From the NCBI GenBank assembly GCA_003559235.1, contig PWME01000082.1, positions 1 through 44,430 on the forward strand: 44,430 bases of DNA. The letters are read 5' to 3'. The position numbers were made by a program, and so were the translations under genes. The DNA comes from Mollicutes bacterium (GTDB lineage Bacteria; Bacillota_I; Bacilli_A; Izemoplasmatales; Izemoplasmataceae). The notes below the pieces were generated by a model that saw only the letters and a list, made by a program, of their open reading frames with translations, was not told the DNA's origin and ran no database searches. This document shows positions 29,853-38,320 of the stretch, in pieces; position 1 is the first letter of the stretch, and each line of letters opens with the position of its first letter.

Positions 29853-30973
29853 TGTGCATCCTCCTGTATTTTTTCGCGTTCTGATTCGTTTAAAGTAACC
29901 CGGTCATCATGACGTTCTTTTATATAAGACACCGTCGTTTTTATCATACCTGTAATAGGAATCGCCAAAATTAACCCAACAACTCCCAATAAATATCCAA
30001 AGAACACAAACGCACTTAATACAAGCAACGGATGGATTTTGGTTTCTTTCCCCATAATAAGCGGTTGTGCCACATTATTTTGAATCATTTGCCCAATAAC
30101 ATTGGCAATTAAAATTGCAACAGGCGCAAATTGTCCAAACAATAAATCGGGTTCGGTTAAGCTGTATAAAACCGGTAAAATAATCGCAATAAACGGCCCA
30201 ACATATGGCACAATATCAAAGAACCCTAACATAAATCCAAATAAAACCGCGCGCTCTTTAAACCCTAAAATTAGCAACAGCGCCGTAAAAAACACCGCCA
30301 TCACCAACATCGTTAAAAACCGACCGTTGAAATAACTTTCTACCACGCGGTGCGCGCGTTTAGCCAGTTCAATAACATGCGTGCGCCATTTCGGCGGGAA
30401 CAATACGACAAAGCCTTCAAAAATACGTTTGCGATCATTTAAAATAAAAAACAAAAAGACCGGAACCAGCACGATGGTCAACACAACCGTCGTAACACTG
30501 CGTAAAATCGCAAACAAATCAAGCGTGATGCGTTCGGTATCGCCAATTTGGAACCATTCGGTAAACCAAACATAGGCTTGTTCAAACATCGTGCCTTCCC
30601 CAAAACGCGCTTCAAATATTTCTACAATCCTTGGCCAATCGTTTTCAACGAAGGCAACCCCTTGTTCATAAATGAGCACACCGGCAAAGCGACCAAAGAA
30701 AAAGAGTAAAACACCAATTCCAACAAAAACGATGACAGTGTTCATCAGTCGATACTTAAATCTAAGCCGTCTTTCAAGCAATTGAAAAACGGGTGCAACC
30801 AAATAACTAATAAATAAAGCAATCGAAAACGGCAATAAAATCGCTGTAAACGCCGTCATAAACAATCCTATGGCATTGCCAAACAACTCTCTAACAAGCA
30901 ACATAACAATAAGCAATACGGCTATAATGCTTATATTGATGAGTAATGTAATGCGTTTATCTTTTGCGAACAT
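29849..30973 (-). CDS. AI-2E/PerM family membrane transporter
   Basis: A 374-residue integral membrane protein with about seven hydrophobic segments. Family signatures are YLVAPVFQLLERR, VFLFFILNDRKRIFEGF and GFFDIVPYVGPFIAIILPV. The C-terminal part NNVAQPLIMGKETKIHPLLVL is diagnostic of the family. Members export or exchange solutes or ions (autoinducer-2 in one case, Na+/H+ in others), so the substrate is open. The charged C-terminal tail is cytoplasmic. AAAGGAG precedes the ATG. Confidence 0.93.
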   Translation of the reverse strand: MFAKDKRITLLINISIIAVLLIVMLLVRELFGNAIGLFMTAFTAILLPFSIALFISYLVAPVFQLLERRLRFKYRLMNTVIVFVGIGVLLFFFGRFAGVLIYEQGVAFVENDWPRIVEIFEARFGEGTMFEQAYVWFTEWFQIGDTERITLDLFAILRSVTTVVLTIVLVPVFLFFILNDRKRIFEGFVVLFPPKWRTHVIELAKRAHRVVESYFNGRFLTMLVMAVFFTALLLILGFKERAVLFGFMLGFFDIVPYVGPFIAIILPVLYSLTEPDLLFGQFAPVAILIANVIGQMIQNNVAQPLIMGKETKIHPLLVLSAFVFFGYLLGVVGLILAIPITGMIKTTVSYIKERHDDRVTLNESEREKIQEDAQ

Positions 30974-31003
30974 GGCAATCTCCTTTAAGACAATCTAAGG
31001 TTC

Positions 31004-31032
31004 ATTATAATGCATCCTTTTGAATATATAAA
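31004..31032 (-). promoter_or_regulatory. Candidate promoter of the AI-2E/amidohydrolase/UPF0316 unit
   Basis: On the minus strand, a perfect TATAAT (31004-31009) lies 17 bases after a weak TTTATA (31027-31032), and 30 bases before the ATG. Confidence 0.55.
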
Positions 31033-31053
31033 GCCTAAGCACGGAATTTAAGA

Positions 31054-31082
31054 CAAAAAAACACGGCGCCATTACGCCGTGT
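31054..31082 (-). terminator. Terminator of rpsO
   Basis: On the minus strand, a perfect 8-bp stem ACACGGCG / CGCCGTGT with a TAATGG loop is followed by TTTTTTT. It lies just after the rpsO stop. Confidence 0.93.
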
Positions 31083-31089
31083 GAAAAGC

Positions 31090-31359
31090 TTATCGTCTTA
31101 AACCGAGCTTTTTAATCAATGTTTGATAACGTTCAACATATTTTTTCGCAAGATATTTAAGCAAATTGCGACGATGTCCAACTTTTTTCATGAGGCCAAG
31201 CCGTGAATGGTAGTCGTGCTTGTGCGTTTTTAAGTGCGCGTTCAAATCCTTAATTTCTTTCGTAAGTATTGCGATTTGAACTTCTGGACTACCTGTATCG
31301 CCATCTTTCACGCGATACGCTTCAACAATTTCCTTTTTTTCTTCTTTTGTAAGTGCCAT
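31090..31359 (-). CDS. rpsO: 30S ribosomal protein S15
   Basis: An 89-residue ribosomal protein that binds the central domain of 16S rRNA. Signatures are [47 protein letters not shown] and the C-terminal LIKKLGLRR. The length is exactly that of the family when the ATG at 31359 is used, which has AAGGAGG upstream; a longer upstream reading would add a non-conserved extension. It is monocistronic, with its own promoter, leader hairpin and terminator. Confidence 0.98.
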   Translation of the reverse strand: MALTKEEKKEIVEAYRVKDGDTGSPEVQIAILTKEIKDLNAHLKTHKHDYHSRLGLMKKVGHRRNLLKYLAKKYVERYQTLIKKLGLRR

Positions 31360-31438
31360 GGTTTCCTCCTTAATGGTTTTATGACCCCTAGATCTCAGTC
31401 TATCGCCGGAGTTGCGAATAGACCGTGACACAGGCGCG
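31360..31438 (-). promoter_or_regulatory. Possible S15 autoregulatory leader
   Basis: The approximately 79-base leader contains a hairpin of 9 pairs with one bulged base (31398-31406 with 31414-31423), followed by TAGGGG and the AAGGAGG ribosome site. S15 represses its own mRNA through leader structures in several bacterial lineages. That this one is such an element is inference. Confidence 0.45.
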
Positions 31439-31444
31439 ATTATG

Positions 31445-31472
31445 ATTATAGCACGTTTTTATGAAAACGCAA
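31445..31472 (-). promoter_or_regulatory. Promoter of rpsO
   Basis: On the minus strand, TTGCGT (31467-31472) and TATAAT (31445-31450) are 16 bases apart. The start would be near 31438. Confidence 0.8.
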
Positions 31473-31481
31473 GTTTCATCA

Positions 31482-32381
31482 TTAGATTTTAAACAATTTT
31501 TTGGTTGCAATGGCATCGCGACCGATTTGCTTAATGAGCGCTTCTGGCGAATCAAATGCCATTTCATTGCGTAACCACTTTACAAAACGAATTTCAATGG
31601 TTTTACCATAAATATTTTGGTCAAAATCAAAGATATAACTTTCAACACTCAAGCGATTGGCTTTATTGAGCGTTGGATTAAACCCAATCGACGCCATGGA
31701 TTCATGCCATATATCATCAACACGCGTCAAAGCTGCATAGACACCCGTTTTTGGCACCAAGTATTCTCCTGTATCAATATTAGCCGTTGGGTACCCAATT
31801 TTTTTGCCTTGCTTTTCACCGTGTATAACCTTGCCACGAATTGAATAATATTCGCCTAACATCGGTTTAAGGGTATCCACACGTCCTTCTAAAATCCGTT
31901 TACGAATTTGTGTGCTACCAATTTTTTCACCGTCATGAGTCATTTCTTCTACGACATAACTTTCAAATTGCCCATGTTCTTTTAAGGTTGAAACCGTCCC
32001 GTTTGCTTTATTCCCAAACCGAAAATCAAAACCACACACAATCACCTCGAAATGATTTAAGTACGTCTCAATAAACGCTTGCGGCGGTGTTGTCGCTTTT
32101 TGTTCGTCGAATGCAATCAAATAAAGGGTTTCGATATCGTGATTGCGGATACACTCAATTTTATGTTCAAGCGGTGTAATATACCGATAATCAACATCGA
32201 GCAATACACTCCTTGGATGAACATCAAACGTAATCACTGCCGTATGCAATCCACGCGCCTTTGCGATGGTTTTCATCGACTCTAATAATCGATGATGCGC
32301 ACGATGGACACCGTCGAAAAAACCGATGGCCGCGATGGTCTTCGGTTTAATGGCGTTGCCGTTTAAACGAATAATTTCCAT
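31482..32381 (-). CDS. ribF: Bifunctional riboflavin kinase/FAD synthetase
   Basis: A 299-residue enzyme that makes FMN from riboflavin and FAD from FMN. The N-terminal nucleotidyltransferase domain has GFFDGVHRAHH near residue 20 and VCGFDFRFGNKANG; the loop IGSTQIRKRI completes it. The C-terminal riboflavin kinase domain has GKKIGYPTANID. It is full length. The ATG at 32381 follows GAGGG; another ATG at 32393 lies right after the truB stop but has no spaced ribosome site. The truB-ribF order is the classic one. Its products could feed the flavin proteins encoded at 37047-37942. Confidence 0.96.
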   Translation of the reverse strand: MEIIRLNGNAIKPKTIAAIGFFDGVHRAHHRLLESMKTIAKARGLHTAVITFDVHPRSVLLDVDYRYITPLEHKIECIRNHDIETLYLIAFDEQKATTPPQAFIETYLNHFEVIVCGFDFRFGNKANGTVSTLKEHGQFESYVVEEMTHDGEKIGSTQIRKRILEGRVDTLKPMLGEYYSIRGKVIHGEKQGKKIGYPTANIDTGEYLVPKTGVYAALTRVDDIWHESMASIGFNPTLNKANRLSVESYIFDFDQNIYGKTIEIRFVKWLRNEMAFDSPEALIKQIGRDAIATKKLFKI

Positions 32382-32393
32382 AATTTCCCTCAT

Positions 32394-33260
32394 TTATGTC
32401 AATACATTTTTTGCCGTATAATGGTTGCCATCTTTTTCATAAATCGCCAGCAATCGACCCGATTCATCAAGACATTTTACAATTGGGGCATTGAGCGGTA
32501 GTGATAAAGGACGACCGTTTTCTAAATACTGTCGCTTTTTTTTAGTGATTGTCACAGAAGGCAAGCTAGCGAGTGACGCATTCATAGAAATAAGCGGTAA
32601 GGCAGCATGCACACGTTCAAGGGGAACGGCTTGTTCAATCGTAAAATCCCCAGCCTTCAAGCGACGGATTACACTGGTGTGTGCCACTGTATTCACCATC
32701 GATGCTAAATCTTCTGCAAGTTTTCTTACATAAAGCCCTTTTGTCGCTTCAACCTCAAAGTCAGCTTCCACGGTGCCATCTGCTTTTTGTACAAAGGGGC
32801 TAATACGCGCAAAGCGTTTAATTGTGAGATCACGCGATGCCACATCAGGAATCGCTTCACCCTTTCGCGCATATTCATAAAGCTTTTTGCCTTGCACTTT
32901 AACGGCCGAATACGCTGGAGGTTTTTGCGCATAGTCAGATGGAAACTGTGCGATGGCTTGATCAATTTTTTCGTTTGATGGCACAGCTTTTTTCGCACTT
33001 ATCGTGCCTGTATGATCGAGCGTATCAGTGCTCACACCAAACACAATACGAAAGCGATACATTTTATCGTCTTGATTCAAATAATTCAACAGCTTCGTCG
33101 CTTTATTGATAGCCAAAACAAGCACACCAGACGCCTCAACATCAAGCGTTCCACTATGCCCAACTTTTTTTGTGTTGAACACATGCCGAACCGTACGAAC
33201 GCAATCATGCGAACTAATACGCAACGGCTTGTCGATAATGAGTATACCACTTTTCATCAT
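32394..33260 (-). CDS. truB: tRNA pseudouridine-55 synthase
   Basis: A 288-residue enzyme that makes pseudouridine 55 in the T-loop of tRNAs. The catalytic Asp40 is in GHSGTLDVEASGVL; most relatives have GTLDPMATGVL, so the residues just after Asp differ but the Asp is kept. Other blocks are KPPAYSAVKVQGKKLYEYAR and TKGLYVRKLAEDL, and a C-terminal PUA-like part follows. AGGAG supports the ATG at 33260. It is followed directly by ribF. Confidence 0.95.
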   Translation of the reverse strand: MMKSGILIIDKPLRISSHDCVRTVRHVFNTKKVGHSGTLDVEASGVLVLAINKATKLLNYLNQDDKMYRFRIVFGVSTDTLDHTGTISAKKAVPSNEKIDQAIAQFPSDYAQKPPAYSAVKVQGKKLYEYARKGEAIPDVASRDLTIKRFARISPFVQKADGTVEADFEVEATKGLYVRKLAEDLASMVNTVAHTSVIRRLKAGDFTIEQAVPLERVHAALPLISMNASLASLPSVTITKKKRQYLENGRPLSLPLNAPIVKCLDESGRLLAIYEKDGNHYTAKNVLT

Positions 33261-33306
33261 AACCACCGCTCCTATTATACATCATTTAAACGGATTTTGA
33301 GACAAG

Positions 33307-33334
33307 AAAAAAGCCTATCGAGTAGGCTTTTTAT
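33307..33334 (-). terminator. Terminator of trxA
   Basis: On the minus strand, the stem AAAAAGCCTA / TAGGCTTTTT with a 5-base loop and a T run lies just after the trxA stop. Confidence 0.88.
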
Positions 33335-33336
33335 CA

Positions 33337-33651
33337 TTATGCAGTTTGGACCCAATTAATGAGGTCATCTTTGGTCATAAATCCAGCTTTTTGTGAGACG
33401 ACTTCGCCTTCTTTGAGCACAAAGAGCGCTGGAATCCCTTGTACACCATATTTTTGGGCAAGGCCGATGTTTTCATCTACGTTGACTTTTACAACTTTTA
33501 CATCTGGTAATTCGTCAGCGATTTGTTCTAAAAGTGGGCCGATCATCTTGCATGGTCCACACCAATCCGCATAAAAATCGAGAAGCACTCTTGGTTCATC
33601 CTTGACGATTTCATCAAGGTTCGAGTTGTCCGCATGGACGACTTTTGACAT
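33337..33651 (-). CDS. trxA: Thioredoxin
   Basis: A 104-residue cytoplasmic disulfide reductase. The active site is DWCGPCKM with Cys31 and Cys34. The cis-proline loop GIPALFVL and the ending LINWVQTA are typical, as is the length. The ATG at 33651 has AGGAGG six bases upstream. It stands alone between its own promoter and terminator. The reductase partner is not in this window. Confidence 0.97.
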   Translation of the reverse strand: MSKVVHADNSNLDEIVKDEPRVLLDFYADWCGPCKMIGPLLEQIADELPDVKVVKVNVDENIGLAQKYGVQGIPALFVLKEGEVVSQKAGFMTKDDLINWVQTA

Positions 33652-33681
33652 ATTCATCCTCCTAAGATTGTTTTCACCCCT

Positions 33682-33710
33682 ATTATACAAAGGGTTAAGA
33701 ACAATTACAA
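33682..33710 (-). promoter_or_regulatory. Promoter of trxA
   Basis: On the minus strand, TTGTAA (33705-33710) and TATAAT (33682-33687) are 17 bases apart, between mutS2 and trxA. Confidence 0.78.
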
Positions 33711-33729
33711 CCAAATTGCTTAATTGCCT

Positions 33730-36048
33730 TTATTTAAAATAGACAACGCTTACTCCTTTACCGCCTTCATTACCTTCACCGTCGCGATAACGTTCAATTA
33801 AAGGGTGTGATGCTAAGGTTTCATGAACCATTTTTCTAAGCGCTAATGTTCCAAATCCATGAATGATTGTGGTGAATGGGGTTGAGGCCATGGCACAGTC
33901 ATCTAGGTGTTTTGCCAAAGCATCTTTGGCTTCTAAGACGCGCATACCACGTAAATCTAATGGTTTAGGGGTTGATTTCTTTGGACTTTGTGGGAGATGT
34001 TCTTGTTTTTTTACATCCGTTTTTTGCTTTTCTGCTAACTCAAGGGCATCATCTTTAAAAACACTGCTTAAGCTGCCCATTTTGACTTCCCACGAACCAT
34101 CTTTACGTTTTTTGAGCAGCTCACCATAACGGTTAAACTTACGAATGTATACCGTATCACCCTTTTTAAGGGCCCGACTAGCCGTAGGTGTTTCACTATC
34201 CGATTCAATCCCAAGCTGGCGGATTTTATACTTCAACGACGCAAGTTCATGAGGTTTAACCGCTTTATCTTTTAATGATTCAAGTTCATGGATTAAACGG
34301 GATGCTTCTTCTTTCAGTTTAACCATGGCGCGTTGGTTTTCTTTGTTTAAGCGCTCTTTAATCGTTTCACGTTCTTTTTGCACGTGACGCCGATGTTTTT
34401 CTAAATCCTCACGTAAAGAAGCATTTTCTTCGATTAAGCGCTCATACTTTTGAATCATTGCATCAAGGCGTTTGCTTTCTTTGCGTAAATTTTCAATCAA
34501 ACGGCTGATTTCGGTTTTATTTTCATGACTGTTTGCGGCGGCTGTGTCAATAATCGTTTCGTTTAAACCAAGGCGTTTTGCGATTAAAAACGCATGCGAC
34601 TCACCCGGGGTTCTAAGCAACAAACGATACGTCGGTTGTAAGGATTTTTCATCAAAAGCAACGGATGCATTCACAATCGCTTCATCACTATAGGCAAAAG
34701 CTTTTAACTCAGGATAATGGGTTGTGGCCATAACCGTGACATCACGCTTCAATAAATACGATAAAATACTCATTGCCAAGGCGGCGCCTTCTTTAGGATC
34801 GGTCCCTACACCAAGTTCATCAAGCAATATAAGCGCACCCGCTTCTAAGTTATTAAGCATGTTCACGATATTTTTCATATGCGAAGAAAATGTAGAAAGC
34901 GATTGTTCAATCGATTGTTCATCACCAATATCCGCACGCACTTGACGGAAAACAGGCATTGTACTGCCTAATGAAACCGGCAACAAACACCCACTTTGCA
35001 TAAGCAATGCACATAAACCAACCGTTTTTAACGTTACTGTTTTTCCACCTGTATTTGACCCTGTAACAAGCATTGCTTTAATGGCATCATCAAAAGTAAT
35101 GGTATTGGCAACGACTTCTTGTGAAGGAATCAATGGATGACGCGCTTTTATAAGATGAATCGACGTTCCAATTTCTGGTTTGGTTGCTTCAATGGTATGC
35201 GCATAATGCGCTTTGGCAAAAAGGTGATCAAGGCTTTTTAGTACCGTTTGATTGGCTTCTAGACTGTCACTATCTTCTGCCACTGCACTGCTTAACATAT
35301 AGAGCAACCGTTCAATTTCACGTTGTTCTTCGGTTTCAAGTTGCAGTTTTTTTGCGGTTAACGTGCGAACCCCATCGGGCTCAACATACGCGGTTTCACC
35401 GCTCGCCGAATAATCGACAACGGTTCCTTTAATGGTATTTTTTTCCGTCGCTTTAACGGGAATAACATAACGATCGCGGCGGAACGTCACCAACTGTTCA
35501 CTAAGCCGTTTAGCGTATTTTCGCACCAAATCTTCTAACGTTGTTTTGATGCGCTTTTCAGTCACATCACGCTCACGACGAATCCGTTTTAATGTATCCG
35601 ATGCACTGTCGACAATCTCGCCATGGTCATTGATAACGTGCGTTATTGCTTTGCGCAACGAATCGTGAACGCTTAACATCTCTGCATAGCTCTCAATCGC
35701 AATGGGTTGTTCAATCAACACAGACAACTTTTTCATATCGCGTTTAATCCGCTTAGTAGCATCCACTGTCGCCACAACATTCAGTAACTCACCTATGGAT
35801 AAAACACCTTGAATACGGCAGCGTTTCAAGGTATCGAGGAGGTCATAAACACCACTAAAAGAAGGGGCTAAGCCTTCTTGCACATACATGAGCGCTTCAG
35901 ACGTTTCTTCTAGCATTGAGGTGATGGTTGCTTCATTCGTCGAAGGCGCCATAGAAAAGACCGCATCCTTCCCAAACGTTGTTTCAGCAAATGCAGCAAT
36001 TTTTTGACGTATTTTATCAAATTCTAAAATAGTTAGATCAAATGCCAT
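33730..36048 (-). CDS. mutS2: Endonuclease MutS2
   Basis: A 772-residue MutS paralogue without mismatch-recognition domains. Walker A is VTGSNTGGKTVTLKT, Walker B is ALILLDELGVGTDPKEG, and ATTHYPELKAFAY follows. A long charged coiled coil (about residues 505-600) leads to a KOW-like patch (GDTVYIRKFNRYGELL). The Smr nuclease domain is at the C terminus (LDLRGMRVLEAKDAL then IIHGFGTLALRKMV). Known roles are suppression of recombination and rescue of collided ribosomes. It is full length and divergent from rnhC, its usual Firmicutes neighbour. Confidence 0.96.
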   Translation of the reverse strand: MAFDLTILEFDKIRQKIAAFAETTFGKDAVFSMAPSTNEATITSMLEETSEALMYVQEGLAPSFSGVYDLLDTLKRCRIQGVLSIGELLNVVATVDATKRIKRDMKKLSVLIEQPIAIESYAEMLSVHDSLRKAITHVINDHGEIVDSASDTLKRIRRERDVTEKRIKTTLEDLVRKYAKRLSEQLVTFRRDRYVIPVKATEKNTIKGTVVDYSASGETAYVEPDGVRTLTAKKLQLETEEQREIERLLYMLSSAVAEDSDSLEANQTVLKSLDHLFAKAHYAHTIEATKPEIGTSIHLIKARHPLIPSQEVVANTITFDDAIKAMLVTGSNTGGKTVTLKTVGLCALLMQSGCLLPVSLGSTMPVFRQVRADIGDEQSIEQSLSTFSSHMKNIVNMLNNLEAGALILLDELGVGTDPKEGAALAMSILSYLLKRDVTVMATTHYPELKAFAYSDEAIVNASVAFDEKSLQPTYRLLLRTPGESHAFLIAKRLGLNETIIDTAAANSHENKTEISRLIENLRKESKRLDAMIQKYERLIEENASLREDLEKHRRHVQKERETIKERLNKENQRAMVKLKEEASRLIHELESLKDKAVKPHELASLKYKIRQLGIESDSETPTASRALKKGDTVYIRKFNRYGELLKKRKDGSWEVKMGSLSSVFKDDALELAEKQKTDVKKQEHLPQSPKKSTPKPLDLRGMRVLEAKDALAKHLDDCAMASTPFTTIIHGFGTLALRKMVHETLASHPLIERYRDGEGNEGGKGVSVVYFK

Positions 36049-36116
36049 GAAAACCCTCCTATCCGCATACCATTTTACACGATTTCGTGCTAAAATACAG
36101 TATAGGACGTGAAATT

Positions 36117-37034
36117 ATGAACTTTGTGTGCACATTAAACCAAAAACAGATTGATGCCATGCTAGCCTTTTACGGGCCCTACGTCAAACTCGCCGACGCA
36201 CAGCATATCATAGCGACCATTAAAACCGACCATGCAACCATCAGTATCTACAAATCTGGTAAAGTGATGTTTCAAGGTCGTGAAGCGGAGCGCGAGTTTT
36301 TGTATTGGGTGGATGTTTTTGCATTACCCGTTGACCAAGAAAGTCCAGAAGATGCGATTAAAGAAGACTTTTATACACCCTCCATTGGCAGTGATGAATC
36401 TGGGGTTGGCGATTACTTCGGACCGTTAACGGTATGCGCCGTTTATATAAGCAAACGCGATATGCCTCGCTTACGCACACTCAATATTCGTGACTCTAAA
36501 ACCATCTCGGATGCAGAAATCGTAAAGATTGCACCACAACTTGCCAAAACATTTCAATATTCATTACTCGTGTTAGAAAACGCAAAGTACAACGCATTAA
36601 CCGATAAAGGCTATAATGCCCATCAATTAAAAGCCTCAATGCATGCACAATGCCACAAACACCTCTTAGAAAAAATCCGCGAACAGCCAAAAATTATTGT
36701 GGATCAATTTTGTACGCGAGCGCATTACACCAAATACACCAAAAACATTCATGATGTCCCCCGCGTCGATAGATTTATAACCAAAGCCGAAACTTACTAC
36801 GCAAGTGTCGCAGCCGCAAGCATTATCGCTCGCTACAGTTTCTTATCACACATGCAACGCTTATCAGATGCGATTGGTGAGCCGCTCAAAAAAGGCGCGT
36901 CTGAAGCCGTCACCGAACAAGCCGCAAAACTTTTAAAACGCAAAGGCTCACAAGCACTTAGAAACATTGCCAAAATTCACTTTGCGACAACCGACAAAGC
37001 CCGCAACTTGTTAAAAACACCCGAACCTTCCTGA
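36117..37034 (+). CDS. rnhC: Ribonuclease HIII
   Basis: A 305-residue enzyme that removes RNA from RNA/DNA hybrids. An N-terminal TBP-like substrate domain (residues 1 to about 85) precedes the RNase H fold. The HIII signature GSDESGVGDYFGPL supplies the first Asp-Glu pair; RDSKTISD and IIVDQF give further acidic residues, and SVAAASIIARYSFL is conserved. The ATG at 36117 has AGGA upstream. It is one of the few plus-strand genes, divergent from mutS2. Its stop codon lies within the loop of the terminator. Confidence 0.95.
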   Translation: MNFVCTLNQKQIDAMLAFYGPYVKLADAQHIIATIKTDHATISIYKSGKVMFQGREAEREFLYWVDVFALPVDQESPEDAIKEDFYTPSIGSDESGVGDYFGPLTVCAVYISKRDMPRLRTLNIRDSKTISDAEIVKIAPQLAKTFQYSLLVLENAKYNALTDKGYNAHQLKASMHAQCHKHLLEKIREQPKIIVDQFCTRAHYTKYTKNIHDVPRVDRFITKAETYYASVAAASIIARYSFLSHMQRLSDAIGEPLKKGASEAVTEQAAKLLKRKGSQALRNIAKIHFATTDKARNLLKTPEPS

Positions 37035-37048
37035 CGTTCGGGTGTTTT
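37013..37048. terminator. Bidirectional terminator between rnhC and the flavin operon
   Basis: A perfect 10-bp stem ACACCCGAAC / GTTCGGGTGT (37017-37026 and 37036-37045) has AAAAA on one side and TTTT on the other. It contains the rnhC stop codon in its loop and touches the stop of the convergent gene. Confidence 0.9.
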
Positions 37049-37460
37049 ATTCATTAGGTTCACCTTTTAATGCGTCTTCAATCGCACGCAAATACGCAAC
37101 ACTCGACACCGTTGACCCTGCAACCACATCAACTTCATTAAGCTGTTCAGCGGCTTTTACATTCTCAAACAAATGGTAAGCCACTTCTTGCAGTCGAAGC
37201 GTATGATCTTCAACAATCACAATCTTTACGATTTCGCCATTCTCAACATGCACTTGCAGCGTTGAAGCCCAGCGATACCCATCGTAACTACCTTCATAAA
37301 TCCCATCGTCTAAATCAACAAAAACAATCGGTTCAAGCCGTGTTGCGACAACTTGAGTTTGCCCGCGCATTAAATAAAGCGCTAAACCACCAAGCACAAT
37401 GAGAATAACAGCCCCAAAAATCATCAAGGCCCCCACAATGCGCTTTGTGTTCTCATTCAC
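37047..37460 (-). CDS. Membrane-anchored FMN-binding domain protein
   Basis: A 137-residue protein with a single N-terminal membrane helix (about residues 8-30) and an extracytoplasmic FMN_bind domain: DDGIYEGSYDGYRW, LQVHVENGEIVKIVIVED, then DVVAGSTVSSVAYLRAIEDAL. The block D111-x-x-A-G-S-T117 resembles the Dxx(S/T)GAT motif whose threonine receives FMN from ApbE in NqrC, RnfG and similar proteins. Covalent flavinylation is therefore likely but not proven, and ApbE is not encoded here. Translation starts at a GTG that overlaps the flavodoxin stop (GTGA). It is the last gene of the 42979-37047 run. Confidence 0.87.
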   Translation of the reverse strand: MNENTKRIVGALMIFGAVILIVLGGLALYLMRGQTQVVATRLEPIVFVDLDDGIYEGSYDGYRWASTLQVHVENGEIVKIVIVEDHTLRLQEVAYHLFENVKAAEQLNEVDVVAGSTVSSVAYLRAIEDALKGEPNE

Positions 37461-37942
37461 AGCGTATCAACCGCTTCAATCAAACGTTTAATCGCTTGTT
37501 CATTGATTGTAGGTTCGCTAGCATCATCACGGTTTTTTTGAACCGCTCTAATAAGCCAACGTGTCAACGGTTTCATCCGCTCATAACGGAACTGCCCGCC
37601 AGTATGCAATACACGGGAGGCATGGTCTTGAATGTTTTTCGGCATAGAGATCTCAAGGACATCGTCTAAATTTTCTTCGGGCTCACCAGCACACACATAC
37701 ATAAGCAACGGTTTTTCAAGCAACCGTGATGCGTGGCGTTTCATAAAGCTGCGCATGTTTCGGTGCAATTTCCCAATATAAACACCCGCCCCTAAAACAA
37801 AGGCCTCCGCTTTCATGAGTTGTTCGTTTGTGCACGCTTTAACACTAACAACATCAAGCGACTGTTTACACGAATCTTTAAGACGCTTAGCGATGTCTTC
37901 GGTAACCCCGGTTTTCGTTGCATAAACCACTAATACATTCAT
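37457..37942 (-). CDS. Flavodoxin-domain protein (HemG-like type)
   Basis: A 161-residue cytoplasmic flavodoxin-like protein. The FMN phosphate loop is YATKTGVTEDIAKRL near the N terminus, and the following region VLGAGVYIGKLHRNMRSFMKRH resembles the flavodoxin_5/HemG group. The sequence MYVCAGEPEENLD corresponds to the second flavin loop. HemG activity (protoporphyrinogen oxidation) is possible, but nothing else of heme synthesis is here, so an electron carrier for the co-encoded FMN-binding membrane protein is an alternative. The ATG at 37942 is chosen as the family start. Confidence 0.87.
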   Translation of the reverse strand: MNVLVVYATKTGVTEDIAKRLKDSCKQSLDVVSVKACTNEQLMKAEAFVLGAGVYIGKLHRNMRSFMKRHASRLLEKPLLMYVCAGEPEENLDDVLEISMPKNIQDHASRVLHTGGQFRYERMKPLTRWLIRAVQKNRDDASEPTINEQAIKRLIEAVDTL

Positions 37943-37963
37943 CCTTGCCACCCCATTATCAAA

Positions 37964-38320
37964 TTAATGTTTCTTTAAGTAAGGATTCTTTCTTGTAATA
38001 ATGATACTATGATGCCCATTTTCTTCCTCTATTTTTGCATCATCAACAAGCGACCCAACAATTTCAAGTTCACTTTTTTGATCAAGGTCGCCAACCAATT
38101 GCCACCCATAGGTTTCTATTTCAATTTCACGCGCGCGGTTCAACTTCTCAAGCATCGTATTTTTGGTTTTTTCATCAAGTGTTTTAACCTTAACCCGAAA
38201 TGTCGTTAAGGTTTTTTCTTTATCGGTTTCAATCGAAAACTGTTCATACCCATGCAACATCAAAAACATACTAAGCTCACGAATGATTTTTGTAATAAGT
38301 TTGACTTCAGGTGTACTCAT
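37964..38320 (-). CDS. Small protein of unknown function, DUF1576-linked
   Basis: A 118-residue soluble, charged protein I do not recognise. It has a predicted helix (residues 5-22), then alternating strands (TLTTFRVKVKTLDEKT), a helix with LNRAREIEIETYGW and a final strand HSIIITRKNPYL. No cysteines, signal peptide or membrane segment are present. Its start overlaps the DUF1576 gene stop (ATGA) and GAGGAGG lies upstream, so the two are made together. It may be a cytoplasmic regulator of that membrane protein (inference). Confidence 0.75.
   Translation of the reverse strand: MSTPEVKLITKIIRELSMFLMLHGYEQFSIETDKEKTLTTFRVKVKTLDEKTKNTMLEKLNRAREIEIETYGWQLVGDLDQKSELEIVGSLVDDAKIEEENGHHSIIITRKNPYLKKH

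Noticed and set aside
33268-33285. TATAAT just before truB as a promoter
   Set aside because: No -35 at the right distance, and a start there would leave the ribosome site at the very 5' end; read-through or another promoter is as likely.
36070-36110. Promoter for rnhC (TTTACA with TACAGT at 16 bases)
   Set aside because: Both boxes are weak and several alternatives overlap; a promoter must exist here but cannot be placed.
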